Shown here piece by piece: positions 20,092-33,451 of a DNA stretch of 64,000 bases; position 1 is the first letter of the stretch; each line of letters begins with the position of its first letter. A program made the translations under genes and the position numbers. Source of the DNA: Phoenix dactylifera (Eukaryota > Streptophyta > Magnoliopsida > Arecales > Arecaceae); contig NC_052404.1 of the NCBI RefSeq assembly GCF_009389715.1, positions 9,260,745 to 9,324,744 of the forward strand. The letters are read 5' to 3'. Under the pieces are notes generated by a model. It did not search any database. It worked only from the letters and a program-made list of their open reading frames with translations, and was not told where the DNA came from.

Positions 20092-23000
20092 CCGGTAACC
20101 GCTTTAAAACACTCACACAGGCATAGTTACATATAGTGCTCCTGTATCATTTGTTGTTGCTCTCCATAGGAATTGCTTCTTTTTTTTTTTTTTCTCCTCT
20201 CTTTTTAATGCTTCCACAGTAATTGAGAAAATGTGTAGCATTGTTTAAGCAAATGAAGATTTCAATTTGTTGCAACGTTATCAGTATGAATATTCTTTCA
20301 TTTTGTAATGGGTCTTCTCTGGTTCAGTTCATTTAGCTGCATTATTTATTTATTTTTTTATTTAAACATATTCTTGCTGTTTGCTTGCATTTTACATGGG
20401 AATGTTTACAGTAAAATGTAGAGTTGTTATATTTTTATATTAATTGAAATTTCTCAAACATCAAATAGTTCATCTTATTTTGATGGAATGGCTTATCATG
20501 CTCTTTTTGCACTGATCTTATTTTTCTTTTTAGTCCTAAAGCTTGCTGTAATTAATGTAGGATTTGTTGGATAACCACTGTATCAATTGTACTGAAAAAT
20601 AGATAGAAGCAGGACAAATACGCATTTATTTTTTTAACAAACAGTATTTTGAAATGGTTGGATTGTTGGGAAGATGACGGCCTCATGTATCGGATTACAT
20701 GTATCACTAGTCTTTGGATATTTTAGGGTCAATTCATCACAATAAATTTGCATGATAGTAATAGTCCCATGACAATTCTTGGTCTTAAATTTGTGTAAAA
20801 CGAACTGAATATTTGGGCTATGAATACTTGTGATCTTATAGTTGACATGCAATGGCCACATGCAGCGTTGGAATCTATCGATCTAAATCTGCAATATTAA
20901 TTTTTGGGCAAGATAAAATATTGGTCTACACTTACTAAGGGCTGGCAATACTTATATACAGACAGCATTGCTATCAGTGAAGCTTATTAGTTCATCTGAC
21001 ACAGCTTTAGTACTCTCCCAATTCTGCCCTGTGCTTTTTCTGTTCATTTCATGGGCAAAGGATGGTGGGAGAAATATTAAAGTCTGCCATTGATAGAATG
21101 GTGGTGATTAGTCTTGAAATATTTTAGTTAATTTAATAATTATGACCATGCTCTCTGTTCCTTCTGCAAACATGATGAAATGCAATGGAGCCTTTTTTTT
21201 TTTTAGCAGTCACGGTAAAATTATTGAATTTTTAAAACGAAGGTGGCCATTGTAATAATCAATGTAATTGAATACGTTATTAGTACGGTTGGGTAGATTG
21301 AGTCCCAATAAAGTTTACATTGGTCATCTAAACTTTGTTGAACAAATAAACCTAAAAAGAAAATTGTTGAAGTCGAGGACTCGAGGGCGAGCTCCTCTGG
21401 AAAGTTGATATTTCAGGAATCTCCCATGATGGTTTCTCTTTGAAAAAGAAAAGCAAGAAAGCTCATGACTGAAAAGAACTACACCTACTGTAGCTTTCTC
21501 ATAAGAAAGACGCTTCATGTTTATTTAAGGTTAGTCTCAAGATGAGCAGCGGCATTGTGTCCAGATCATTCAGACCCTGACAGCTCCTCGAACAATGAAT
21601 AAAGTTTAGATCCCAGCACGAGTTTATTCTTCTGAAGAACCTGAAAGGGTTAATCTGTCTCCTGACTAGATTGAGTCACTGCTATTTGCTGGCACCTACT
21701 TTGAGACAGATCTAATTTTCTGTCACCATATAAGAAGTATATGCTGCTGCAGTGCCATTACATTTACTGCACTTCCTCTGTCTTACCTGATGCTGTAACA
21801 GATCCTGCTGGGATCCAGCATCCCCTTTCTAATGAATTCCTGGCCTTCTCTACCAGTGAGATTGGCAGAGCAGTAGAAAGAGGCCTGATTAAGAGGCTCT
21901 ATGGATGGGAGGCAGGGTTAGTGGATGACTATGTGACTTATTGATGAAATGAATCCCTTTTTGCCTTGACTGGGAGAAATCTCTGCTTGTTTGCCAGCCA
22001 TTCTATTGCGTCCCCATTCCATATTCTTTGAGGTGAATGTGAGGTGTGCTGCTAACCCAACAATAGGACAAGCCCCATCTTTCCCATATCCACAATTATG
22101 GCCATATCTCTGGACAGAAATCCTGTCTTGGTCTAAGGCCTGTGTGCATGTGTACTGGCCATGTGCCTGAGAGGTCTGTCTTGGGATATAGAGCTACTTA
22201 CGTCCTGCTTTAAGACCGGTGTGCTGCACAACTCTCATGTGCAGTGCTTTGCCCCCTTCACAGGAGCATCATTCAATGAATTGTTAGGCTGCAGCGGACG
22301 ACCAGTCAAGCTTTCAACTCTAAGTTAAGAAACAACTCAGAGGTCACCTAAAAAAACTAGCCAAAAATATTATTTAATTTTTTGATTCTGTATAAGTATT
22401 CAAGATATATCTAATAAATAATTAATATGGGACTAAATATATGTCTGCACGGATCCTCACATACTTTTTTCATTATGATCAACTTGTGGTCAGCTTAAAT
22501 ATACCTGACTTGGATCCACTCTATGATAACTCGGGACTTCTTTCAAAAAAAGCTAGCCAGAAGATATTTTTTAGAATTCTTGATCCTACATAAATATACA
22601 AGATCTATTCAGAAAATAACCAATGTAAGACTAAACACATACATACTCCTAATCGTACATCTTCATTAATTTTCTCCCAGATTTCTAGTGCAGGCAGCAG
22701 ACGAGGGTGGGGGATGAGGCGGAGGTGGACAGTAGAGGTCGCAGCAGGGGCTTGGCGGGAAGGTGGAGGCCGAGCTTGGTTGATGATGCTCCCCTGCGCA
22801 TCATCCAAAAAAGGCTTGGTCTCAGACAAAGGATGCCCATCCTCTCTTTTTAATTGTTTTTTTTTTCAAGAAGGAATTATTTTATCTTTTGGCTATTTGC
22901 AACATCCATAGTCCAAGCGTTTGATATCCATGATTATGACTGCAAAGGCAACTGATTTGTTACTGATTTACTGATTTAAGCTTCTTTGTGACAGTGGGCT

Positions 23001-25887
23001 GGCTGCGACCCAGATCCAATTTTGGGGTAAAGTTACGTGTTGGGCTAGAATGTGGTCCAGTCTGAATGTGGCCAGGTGATATCGGGCCTTGATCCTAACA
23101 CGGGCTGGGTTTTGTGTCAGGCAGGGCTGGTCTTAAGTTCAGAGTGCTGTTAGAGCCTGCCAAAATTTGAAGCTCATGTTGTCTATTATGGGCTTCTAAG
23201 AAGGCCTATTTGAGTCTTCTTGTTAGCCCACCAAGCCTGCAACCGTTTAAGAGGTTGTCCATGTGTCTCGGCCTAAGTCCCGGCCTGTGGACCTGTCGTC
23301 TGAACAAATAAAAAGAAATCCATGGTTATTTTTTTATTCCTTCCGAGTGTGGGGTTGACACAGGCCATGCCTAAATAGGCTATCCAATTCATAAATCCCA
23401 TGTAGGAAATCTAACCCAATCCTGCTGAATTATCAAACAGCTCTTGATCTATAGAAACAACACTTCCTCTGTCAAAGAAGATTGCATGAGTTTAGCAAGA
23501 GATTACCACTGTAGTCTGTAGGAAATTATTGGGCAACCAAAAGAATCTTGAGAAAAATGACTCATGGGAACACATAGGTGAGTCAATCTGATGCTCATAA
23601 GGCCACTTGAATGCCCAATGTAGTTCTGCAATATACATCACTTTTTAACTCATTGCATATCTTGTGCATCTCAATGCATACGATGTGGTTTGCATGGAAC
23701 CATCAGTGTATTTCAATGAGAGTTGGATGTACCACCCCTTCCTTTGTGATCTCACTTCATGCAGTGCATGCATATCTTAGCGGGTCATACACAAATTAGA
23801 GAATCACGCGTGCCTGCACGTGAGAAGAAGAAATACTCTTGTGCCTTGATGGTCAATGGGGTATCCTAATTACATTCTGTATTTTTACAGACCCCTTCTA
23901 CGATTACACCTGGGCATTTAGACTCAATCATTGAGTTCTTTGTGCCGTTCAAGAAGATCCAAAATTCTATAATATTTACTATATGCCTCAAGTTTATAAA
24001 TCTTCGTAGCTTCTTAGATGTCTCTATGTATAATAACCCCTTTTCTTATCTCCGAATCATGTTCATTTATAATATTCTGATGCACATCTCTTGTCGGGGA
24101 TGTTACCAATGGCTTCTCTCCTATTAAGTTGATCCAAGAGTCTCGGTCAATTGCTTCTACTAAAGAAAAGAACATATTAGCTGTAGCTAACAAACCATCC
24201 TTATCCTTTTTACACAAGCTCTTTCTTCCAAGCAAGGGGAGACTTCTGGTAGAAGAGCCGAATTTGATCTCTTTCCTTCATTAGAAATTTTGCTTACACA
24301 ATAGACTATAGTTAATCAAACTGCAGCCATGGCCATATACTAGCTAGCTAGGAGCCCCACTCCTACACTCCACAGAAGACTAAGGTTTCTGTGAAATTAG
24401 TCTTATCCAAGTTGGTGAAAGAGTGATAGTTAAATGAAACAGAAATAATACAGGCATATATTATAAGGATGCCCACTCTAATTCCCTTATAAAAGATTTA
24501 TATAGAAACTCATGCTCCTGTAAAATTAATTTTTATCCGAGTTGGTAAGAGGTGGGAAATTAATATTCTACATATATATGACGATATATGCTTGAAGCAA
24601 CTTACAACCACCAATCAAATCATTTAATGATGGAAGAATTATGCATATTGAACGCTTGAAATAAAAAAGAAAAACACCTCTCCAAGCTTTGAGCACAAAA
24701 TCTTCGATGAAAAGAATATATTTCCATTTTTCCGACAGATATGTGAAGAAGAAAAAATAACCACTGATTGTAGCTTTATTTGCAGGGTGGAGGCACTCAG
24801 TTTGTCTTGATTATTTTACTTCAATATCCTACTAGACCAGTTCTTTATTCTAGGATTCTAAACTTATAATACAAATTTCATGGTACTCAAACGATAGGGG
24901 GAAAAAATCGTCTATATTATCTTTTCAAGACATTGCCAGATAGGATCTAGCATGGTCGTAGTACTTTCAGCAGCTACAAAGTAACCAATTGCATCTTGAG
25001 ATGGTCGTACTATTAATCAAGCAATACCAAGCCTACCTCGACTACCGCATATATCATATTTGTGAGGTTTAGATGCAAACGAGGTAGTTGTTACCAACCA
25101 AGATAGTTGTTATGTTGCTGCTCATATGATTTGCACTAATTTAAAGATGAAAACTATCCATAGACATACTTGATTCCCACACATACATATTTATTGGGGT
25201 GTCCTCCCTGTAATACAATTGCTTGAAAGGAAATCTTTTGGAAATAACACTACTTCAAGTCTTTGAATCCTAGACCTCCTATCTGTAAGAAGAGAGGTAT
25301 GAGCAGCCCCTCGTCATGATAGAGCATCATGTTGGTAGCTCATTACAAAGGTCAGGTCGCTGTTTATGAATTCTGCTCAAAGAAATAAAAGCAAAAACAA
25401 ACTACTGCTCATAGAGTACTATTTAGTTGAGCCATGGCATGCGCGTATCCTAAGCTGTGTTCCTGATCTATTACTTGGTAGCTGCAATGATGTTTAAGTG
25501 GGCTTTTTTTTGCCATAATAAAAGCAGTCCAATGGTAAGTAATGAACCATGGCAAAATGAAGCACAGCTTTCAACTCCGTTTCGTACAACCTAGCATTGG
25601 TTTAAGTACATGGCCATTGGTTTAGATCTTCTCTCTCTTTTATTTGCACCTCGAGCCGATCGACATCTCTTTTAGAAAAAAGAAAGATCTACGTAGAATA
25701 AAAAGAATTCCACGGCTTCTGCTCACTTCCATAAAGTGGGAAGGGAAAAGAATATTACATGGGTATCCACGGAAGACCCACCATGGCATAAAGAAGACGT
25801 TGCCCCTGGTGCAACCGACCCAATACTTGGCCTCTCCGCCGGCCACATTCCGGCCAGGAATTGCCGTCATTCCCATGCCGGATTGCC
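20092..25887. other. Spacer without recognised gene
   Basis: About 5.8 kb of AT-rich DNA. The first few hundred bases are probable 3' UTR of the methyltransferase gene. The stretch 22980-23300 is GC-richer and repeat-like. A loosely duplicated segment occurs at about 24371-24422 and 24505-24552. No intact domain was recognised on either strand. Confidence 0.5.
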
Positions 25888-26332
25888 TCATGGCTCCTCA
25901 TATATGCTCTCGAGATGAGGCCGTCGCACCCCGACTCGACCGCTTCTATGGCGACGGTGGCGCGTCTTCTTCTCCGAGAGGATATCAGCTAAATAGTTGT
26001 TCTCATCTGGTACTTGGGCAGTTGTGCTAGTCTTCGTATGCTTCCTCTTCTGATGCTTCTTCCTCTTTTCTGGAATTGATGATGCTGGGATTAGGAAGTA
26101 AATGTTACCTCGTTTGAGTTCCGAATCCGGGGAGACCAGTAGAATCTGGCGAACAGCACCTTGAGAACACGGCTTTGCTCAAGACGTGGTCAGGATTGGC
26201 TGCCAAGATCTCACCTGCAGAGACTTGGCGACTGTACTCCTCGACCTGGCCATTTCGGTGGACAACTCGGACGACGTCAAGCGCGCCGCAGGGAAGGACG
26301 CAAGCCAAGCAGCACCTAAGGCTGTTGCCCAT
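25888..26332 (-). CDS. PADRE (DUF4228) domain protein, frameshifted
   Basis: Single minus-strand exon of about 147 residues if one base is discounted. It opens MGNSLRCC, an N-myristoylation motif with nearby cysteines for palmitoylation, so membrane association is likely. GALDVVRVVHRNGQVEEY and AGEILAANPDHVLSK are the classic PADRE N-terminal block. The expected continuation (GAVRQILLVSPDSELKRG, then YFLIPASS) lies in another frame, and it ends with the family tail GRVGVRRPHLESI. The shift sits at 26174-26176, where AAA appears instead of AA before CCG. PADRE genes respond to pathogens and abiotic stress; the biochemical role is unknown. Stop TGA at 25890-25888. Confidence 0.88.
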
Positions 26333-26401
26333 GTTCACCTTCCCTTTTCCTCACTTTCTTTCTTCCGTTCCTATTCCTTTCTTTCTTCCAAACGGCTATG
26401 G

Positions 26402-26410
26402 TTTATATAG
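26402..26410 (-). promoter_or_regulatory. Probable TATA box of the PADRE gene
   Basis: CTATATAAA on the minus strand, about 70 bp upstream of the ATG, giving a 5' UTR of about 45 nt. Confidence 0.6.
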
Positions 26411-29400
26411 GAGCAAGAACTCAAATGCCGATAACTCGGGCATGAAAGCCATGAATCCAAAAGGACGAACGAGCCCTTGCTTCGATTAGGTGGAGTCCCA
26501 TGCACTTCACCTTAATCCGTATTAAAAGGTGGGCTAATGTGTTTCCCAAGCTTATCTAATTACTAATTAAAGGACAAAAGCACCTCTCCACGTTCACTAG
26601 AGTTTGAAGTGCTTTTTTGGCGATTCTATACCTTGACCTGATCTCTATGTTCTAAAGGTTACCTCAAGTAATTATTGGTGGTCACAAATTTACCTTTTGC
26701 AAGTATGGGGAAAGCAGTTCTACCAACCGTGAATAGAGACCAGCCAAGTAATGGCCTAGCCAAATAATGTATTGGGATTCAATTATGTGTTCATAATTTT
26801 GTTTAATCACTGTCAGGTTGACCGAAGGCACCCGAAATATATCTCTTTTTAGTAAGAATATAAATGCACCTCTTACCATATAATCTTGGATCGAGATCGG
26901 AGTGCAGTTCAGATGACTCTGAGATCGACGTGAACCGAACTAAACGAGTTGACCAAGGTGCAGAACAATTGATTTCCTCCAGGGGTGATTGCAAGAAATT
27001 CTCTCGCCGAAAAGTTTCCGGCGAAAACCCTCCGATGCTTACGTTTAGAACAGTGAGGTAACAGTATGAAAAAAAGAAATCTTTGCAGAGTAGAATCTCT
27101 GAATAAACTTATTTAAGAACCCTCGGATTGTCCCTTTATATAGGGTAATCAATTTGATCGGTTATTGATTTAGCAACAACGTGCTTTAATGGCTAGCTGC
27201 ACTTTACAACATGGAAAACGTTTCGCATGAGCAGCATACGATGGCGATCGTGCTGATCATGCATTGACAGTAGTGTTGCTATTATTGCCGGTCTTCATTA
27301 AGACATGCAAATTGGCTCCTTAGTTTTTATCGAAGTTGTTCATCTTCGTTAATACCAAAGTCGAGATAGATGTCCCCAACAATTTCTCCATCAATACTTA
27401 TCAATAAATTTTAAGTAAATCTCCATGTTTTTGCGAGGTCTAACTTTGAGAATAATAGCAGCATTATATAGTTTTTCAATGGGCTGCATCATGCTATACT
27501 TTTAGCGATCTGATCAGCAGCGTATGCCCTTTGAAACTGAAGAAGCCAATTGTTCATCTCTTTACGAAATATCTGTCTCGCTATTGTGTGCTACTATCAC
27601 ATTTGTTTGTGGCCAGACTCATTTAATTTTTCATTTGGTGACCGAGCCTAGATGGATTTAGAAAAGAAGAGCAGAAAATCTGGTTAAATCTATCGCTGCT
27701 TCGACTTCTAAATGCCGTGCCAAGAGTTTGAAACTGATATTCCCTTCAGCTAATTTGTAGACTAGAAGTCTCTTCGAAGGTCGGATTTGTATAAAGATGC
27801 AATCGTGCTGATCAAAACTTGTTGCACAATTTTAATTGCTTAAATGGGTGCATCGCCACTGATTAAATTATAATTTGACATAGAAAACTGTTTGATGTTT
27901 AATCTTTTACAAGACCAGAGAATCACACCACGAACTATTCTTTCCAACACCCATTAGTGATTTCAGGGGATGGATACAAAAAGGAGAGGCAGCCAACCTA
28001 CAACGGTTCAAGCCTGGTGAGACCCCTTCTTTGGAATCAAAAGGAGCCACTTTAGTAATATCAACTTTAATTAGGGTTTTGGGAAGGAGCAATGCTCGAG
28101 TGGTGCATAAAAAAATTTCATAGGTCATGGACTAATAAACGTGTGGCCTAGCTACTATATAACTGTTTTAATTTTAACAGCTGTAAGGCTATAGCATAAT
28201 TGAGCATAGTTGTGTATTACTACGTGTGTTCTAATAATTATATGCTAATTTATAGCTCTTCATCATACATTCTCTCCCCTCTGAGCTCTGAAATTATTGT
28301 TCCTAGGCGGTGTTATGATCAAGCTTGATTCAATAATAATTGCTCATTTTTACAGGAATGGATGATTGTAGCATTGTAGAACTCAGGTTTGATAGAAACA
28401 TATATCTATGAAAAAATAAAAAATAAAAAAGGTTTCATAGAGGGCAGCTCGGATCTTCTTTATACTTGGGAAAGGTGGCGACTCCTACAAAACCTAAAAC
28501 TAGGCTCTACGAGGAATCCATGAGAAATTAAGGGGCACAGTCGTTGGCACAATGGTTTGGAACATGTTTTTTCCCTATCCAATCAAATAATTGTTATAAA
28601 ATCGATCGACAATTAATGCTTTGTGCATGCAGCTCATAGTGCACGCAAGCTCTTCACCTGCACAGGCAAGTGGACGCATCCGCTTTTGAATCTAGTTTAG
28701 AGAAGTGGTGAATCCAAGGTTTCAAGAAAGAGAATGAGAAATGCTTTCGAAATCATGAAGCAATTGGAGAAGTGAAACAATGTAAAAGAGCTGGTATTAC
28801 TTCTTTTCTCCGAGGAAAGAGCTGGAATTACTTCTTGGAGGGGGATAGTAACTATCTAGTATTGTTTTACCTTTGTTCCGGATTCAGCTCTATACCATTC
28901 AAATATCTTACTTAAATGAATGATACCTCATCTACTTTCATTAAATCTTAGAGAGTAAAGTACTATTCATGTGAAAAAAAAGAAAACTAGAAATATTACA
29001 ATTTATCATCTATCTAGTGTAGATGATGGATCAAAATAAATGAGAACCAATTTCCCACTTAATGTAAGATGCCAAGATATTCGAGATGAATAGTTAGACT
29101 ATTTTGCAATATTAAAGGTTTCATTATTTTGGTTCATTTCCTTCATGATGGAGGTATAGGTGAATCTACCCTTCAAATAAATTAGTCGCAAAAAAAAGCA
29201 CTTATAGAACGGTCTATTTTTTTGGTTAAAAAAAAAACCAGACACACCTAACCAGCCGATCAATTCTCATTTGTTAAGTGTTGCTCATGGCTCGACCTCT
29301 GTGATTTAATAAAATCTTTTGTTTCTTTGTGCAACAAATCTGCACAAATTCCGGTTGGTAAGATTGAATGCACATTCCATATCCATCAATTCTCCAATAA

Positions 29401-31743
29401 AATTCTCACAAACATTGTCCACAACGTGATATGAATACAAGTATTTAAGCCTTGGCTTAGACGACCATCCGGGATTGTAATTAATGCGCATGAACTACTA
29501 ATGAAGACAACTGGCGGCAATTGAAGGTCGGACAGTGGGTTTGTATTTGGTAAATCGATTTTTATTAAACCAATCTAGAGCAAATATATCTATAAGAATC
29601 AAAAAGTAAAATATATAAAAATTCGATAAAAATACCTATAAATATGTGTAATTGGCCACAAATATCATCATCCAATTCATAATAATTTTTTTTTATAAAT
29701 GTGCATTATTTTAGATGAACGTAAAAATACTTTCATTTTCCGACAATAATTATAAATCAATGGATGAGAACTAAGTATTTGATGAATTTGATAGCCACCT
29801 AACCTGTGGCCCCATTTGTCGTCTTATTCCCTCTGTCCAAACTCTATCCAATGGCCGGCACATGCCAGGCTCACCACCAGACACCACCAGACACGCTTGC
29901 AATTGTTAGATTCCAAGATTCAAGACCGCCGAGCCAGAACAAGGGCTTGGCACACCCTGGTTGGGCTTCTAGTGCGGTTGTTCTTTTTCTTGTCCCTTTT
30001 TCTTTCTCTCTATCACCTCTCTCCTCCTTGTCTTTTTTTTTTTTTTTTGGATTTGTCGTAACCTTTTGTTTGCTACTATCTGAGTTTATATATTCCCGGG
30101 GAACATTCTTTTGTGGATGAAGGGATGGTTGTTGTATGGGATGACTTCATTGTGTCCGTTTGATGGGAGATTGGGGCCGGGGTGGGGAGAACTTTGTGGG
30201 ATTTGAAGGGTGGGAGGCAAGGGAGGGTTTGGTGAGAATCATATGTGGAAGGGAATCAAATCTAGTTGTATAAAGGTGTGATTTTCTTCTCTCTTTTTTT
30301 GTGTGGTTGCAGTATAAAGGTGTGATTTATTGGTAGCGAATTAGGTCGGCCCAGGACTTTATAGTGCTACAGCCCACATGGCAGTTTGGTGAGCTAGATG
30401 TAGATGCGATTGGCTGGGCTTACTTGGGACTGAATCCATAGGCAAAGTTTAGATTTAACTTAAAAGAGTAGAAGCTACCAATAAACAAGTGGCACCCGTG
30501 TGCACATAAATATGGAGAGGCTACGAGTTTTTATCTTTTCTTTCATCAACATCATATCATATGGCTTATAAAGATATTTTTTATATAGATGAAATAGTGA
30601 AATTATTATTCAATATGAGGGTTTAATAAGTTGGGTCTGACTAGTATTTGGATACATAAAATTATGAAAACAATTGATTTCTTGCGTAGTTGCAATTCTA
30701 TATCTTTGTATGTTGAAAGTGCACATAAAGAACAATAACAGGTAAAAGCAATACATAGTTTACTGATAGGTTAAAGTGGAGGGTCATGAAACAATAAATG
30801 GTTTTAGATAAAGATATTAGAAGCATTATAACAGTGTCTATCGCAATTTTGGCCACCCCCATTACATATTAAGTTAAATAATATAAAAAATATAACGACT
30901 GTTATTGTCCATTATTTCCTGTTATAATCTTATCTTTTGTTATGAAATACTGCTATAACACAAATAACAACTTTTTATTTGTACTTTTTTAAATAAAATA
31001 TTTTTTCAAAATTGTCTCTAAAAATGATTGTATGATCCAAAAAATATATATTCAATAAAAAAGAAGGAAAAGACAATACCATTATTTTTCTATTATTATT
31101 AATTGTTTATGAAACAAATATGATCGTTTCGATAAGATATTCCCTTCATTCCTTCCTATTGTTCCCGTTATAATACCATTATAATAGCCATTTTTGATAA
31201 TTACTTAATATAATGGCCACTGTAGGTCAGCTGGCAATCTCCATTCCACATCACCCTCTTCTCTTCTTAATGCATGCAATTATATCCTTAGTCCGAAACC
31301 CAGAAGGCAGAATTTCCATTATTTTTTCTCATTAAAAAGCTATAAAAAAGTTAAATCTTAAAGAACTGCAACAGAAAAATATTTTATCGCAAAAATTAAA
31401 GCCCAATACAACAAATCTCAATACTTTATCCCGCCCAGTACAGCTTTGCCAGAACAAGCTGGGCCAGAAGACTGCATCATAGAAGGAAAGAAGGGGCTGC
31501 TGTTAATGGCCGAAGCTAGCCCTCTGGTTGGGAGAGTTATATCTCTAATCTCTGATCCGAAGCTAAGTTGAGAGCCTTCGGGCGTATCAAGTTTGGCAGC
31601 CACTCGGCTGGGCTTAGCCCAAGGTTTCAATCCATAGGCCAATATCAGGCCTGGCCCTTCCTGTGTGCTCCGGGACCAGCCCACGGATCCCGGGAAGAGA
31701 GCCGACCGTATCTGTTTCGTGGATACGTTTCCGGTCGGCGCAC
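26411..31743. other. Spacer without recognised gene
   Basis: About 5.3 kb, mainly AT-rich. Short open frames in both strands show no recognisable domain. The last 300 bp (from about 31440) are GC-richer and are the probable promoter of the TyrA gene. Confidence 0.5.
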
Positions 31744-31838
31744 ATGGTACAAGATTTCGTAAGCGCGAAGATTGCCCTTCCCTTCCATCCATTGCACGCC
31801 TCTCCCCACTGGGGGCCCTTAACCCTAGTCGGCTCGTC

Positions 31839-31861
31839 TCCCTCCCTCCCTCCCTCCCTCT
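31839..31861 (+). repeat. (CCCT)n tract in the TyrA leader
   Basis: About six CCCT/TCCC units followed by a CT-rich run that ends 8 bp before ATG 31870. Pyrimidine-rich leaders of this type are common in plant 5' UTRs. Confidence 0.85.
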
Positions 31862-31869
31862 CTCTCGCC

Positions 31870-33451
31870 ATGGCCTCCTCTTCTTCTTCCACTCCCCTTC
31901 CTAATGGACCACTAAAGATAGCCATCATAGGCTTCGGCCCTTTCGCACAATTTCTAGCGAAGACATTCGTCAAGCAAGGCCACATCCTGACAGCCACGTC
32001 TCGGTCCGATTATTCCCTCCTCTGCTCCCAATTGGGCATCACTTTCTTCAGGTAAAGTTTTTCACTCCTATAGTTTTGTCACTTTCTTCGTCGTTCCTCG
32101 TGGATACCACCGGAAAAAAAAAAACAAAAGAAAACTGCTCTTCTTGGGAATATCGTGTTCTAAAATTTAGAATTAGTCCCAGGGAAAAGGAAATGGAATG
32201 GAATGCTGTTTGATTGTGTAGGGATATGGATGACTTGATGGAGGCAGGTGGCCAGGTGATACTTCTGTGCACATCCATCCTATCCTTGGGTGATGTCATC
32301 CGGTCGATCCCCATGGGTCGTCTCAGAATGCCTCTGCTATTCGTGGATGTGCTATCCGTGAAGGAATACCCAAGAGACCTCCTTCTACGGGTATGTTGAT
32401 ATATCCGGTTCTTAGCTTGTCCGGGCAATGGCCGTAGACCTCCCGATATTAATAGGAATAAGGTGCTATATGCCATTGTTTATTTTCCTTTGGCGTGTCA
32501 TGTTAATCCAAAGGTACTACCTGAAGAGTCTGATGTGCTTTGCACCCACCCCATGTTCGGCCCGGAGAGTGGAAAAGAAGGGTGGAATGGGCTGCCTTTG
32601 GTTTATGAGAAAGTCCGCATAAGGGACCATGCTCTTTGTGACAACTATTTGGGCATATTCCAAGCTGAGGTAAGAGCACTAACGACGTATGTATGAATTA
32701 TGATTTGGTTTTCTATTATACTCAAGTATTATACTCTATTCCTCGAAGTATAAGATATCTGATGTGTTGGTTCGTTCGTAGGGCTGCAGAATGGTGGAAA
32801 TGTCGTGCCAAGAGCATGACGAGATGGCAGCCAAGAGCCAATTCTTGGCTCACACCTTTGGCAGGTACCTCTTTTTCCCCCCCTTAACCATTCAAACATG
32901 TCTTTCGATTCTTTTCGACTCCTATTCTCTCATCACAGGATATTGGCAGAGATGGGAATCAAGCCCACACCAATGGACACAAAAGGCTTCCAAGCACTTC
33001 TTCAACTGGTAACAATAACTTGATCCCATCTAGACTCGCTGACTCCTCTTTTTGATGCTTGCATGGAACTCTTACTTGTTGCAAGAAGTGGAATCCATTG
33101 CGACACAGTGCCATGAAACCTAGAACAACAGCTCTATGCTGCAATGGATGACACTTGTACTTAGATGAGAGGTAAGAGTGACAAATCTCATCTTGGCTAA
33201 CCGAGACCGTGCAGAGAGACAACACCACGAAGGATAGCTTTGATTTGTACTGCGGGCTGTTCGTACGTAATAAGTTTGCGAGACAGGAAGTATGAGCCCT
33301 AACCTAATTAAGCACAGTTGCAGGCCACTTAATCATAGTTACCTATCTAAGCTTGTGTTTTATTATGGAGCAGCTGGACAAGCTGGATCTTGCCTTCAAG
33401 GCTGTGAGAGAGAAGCTGCTGGAGAGAACAAAAGACGTGGAACTCCATTAA
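31870..33451 (+). CDS. TyrA: Arogenate dehydrogenase-type TyrA (tyrosine biosynthesis)
   Basis: Seven exons, all with GT-AG sites, join in frame to 270 residues: 31870-32051, 32222-32390, 32514-32669, 32782-32864, 32939-33008, 33215-33289 and 33374-33451. The enzyme oxidatively decarboxylates arogenate (or prephenate) with NAD(P)+ in the last steps to Tyr. The nucleotide-binding loop is IAIIGFGPFAQFLAK near residue 17; THPMFGPESG is the conserved substrate-site block; later MSCQEHDEMAAKSQFLAHTFGR and DSFDLYCGLF match the helical dimerisation domain. From the ATG at 31870 there is no clear transit peptide, which fits the short noncanonical cytosolic class; an in-frame ATG at 31744 would add 42 residues. 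Arogenate versus prephenate preference cannot be read with confidence. Confidence 0.92.

Noticed and set aside
24371-24552. Two similar stretches about 130 bp apart (TTATCCAAGTTGG / TTATCCGAGTTGG)
   Set aside because: Similarity is short and imperfect and no element boundaries could be seen.
20640-25600. Possible microRNA precursors or tRNA genes in the spacers
   Set aside because: I looked for well-known plant miRNA sequences and tRNA B-box-like motifs and found no convincing match.
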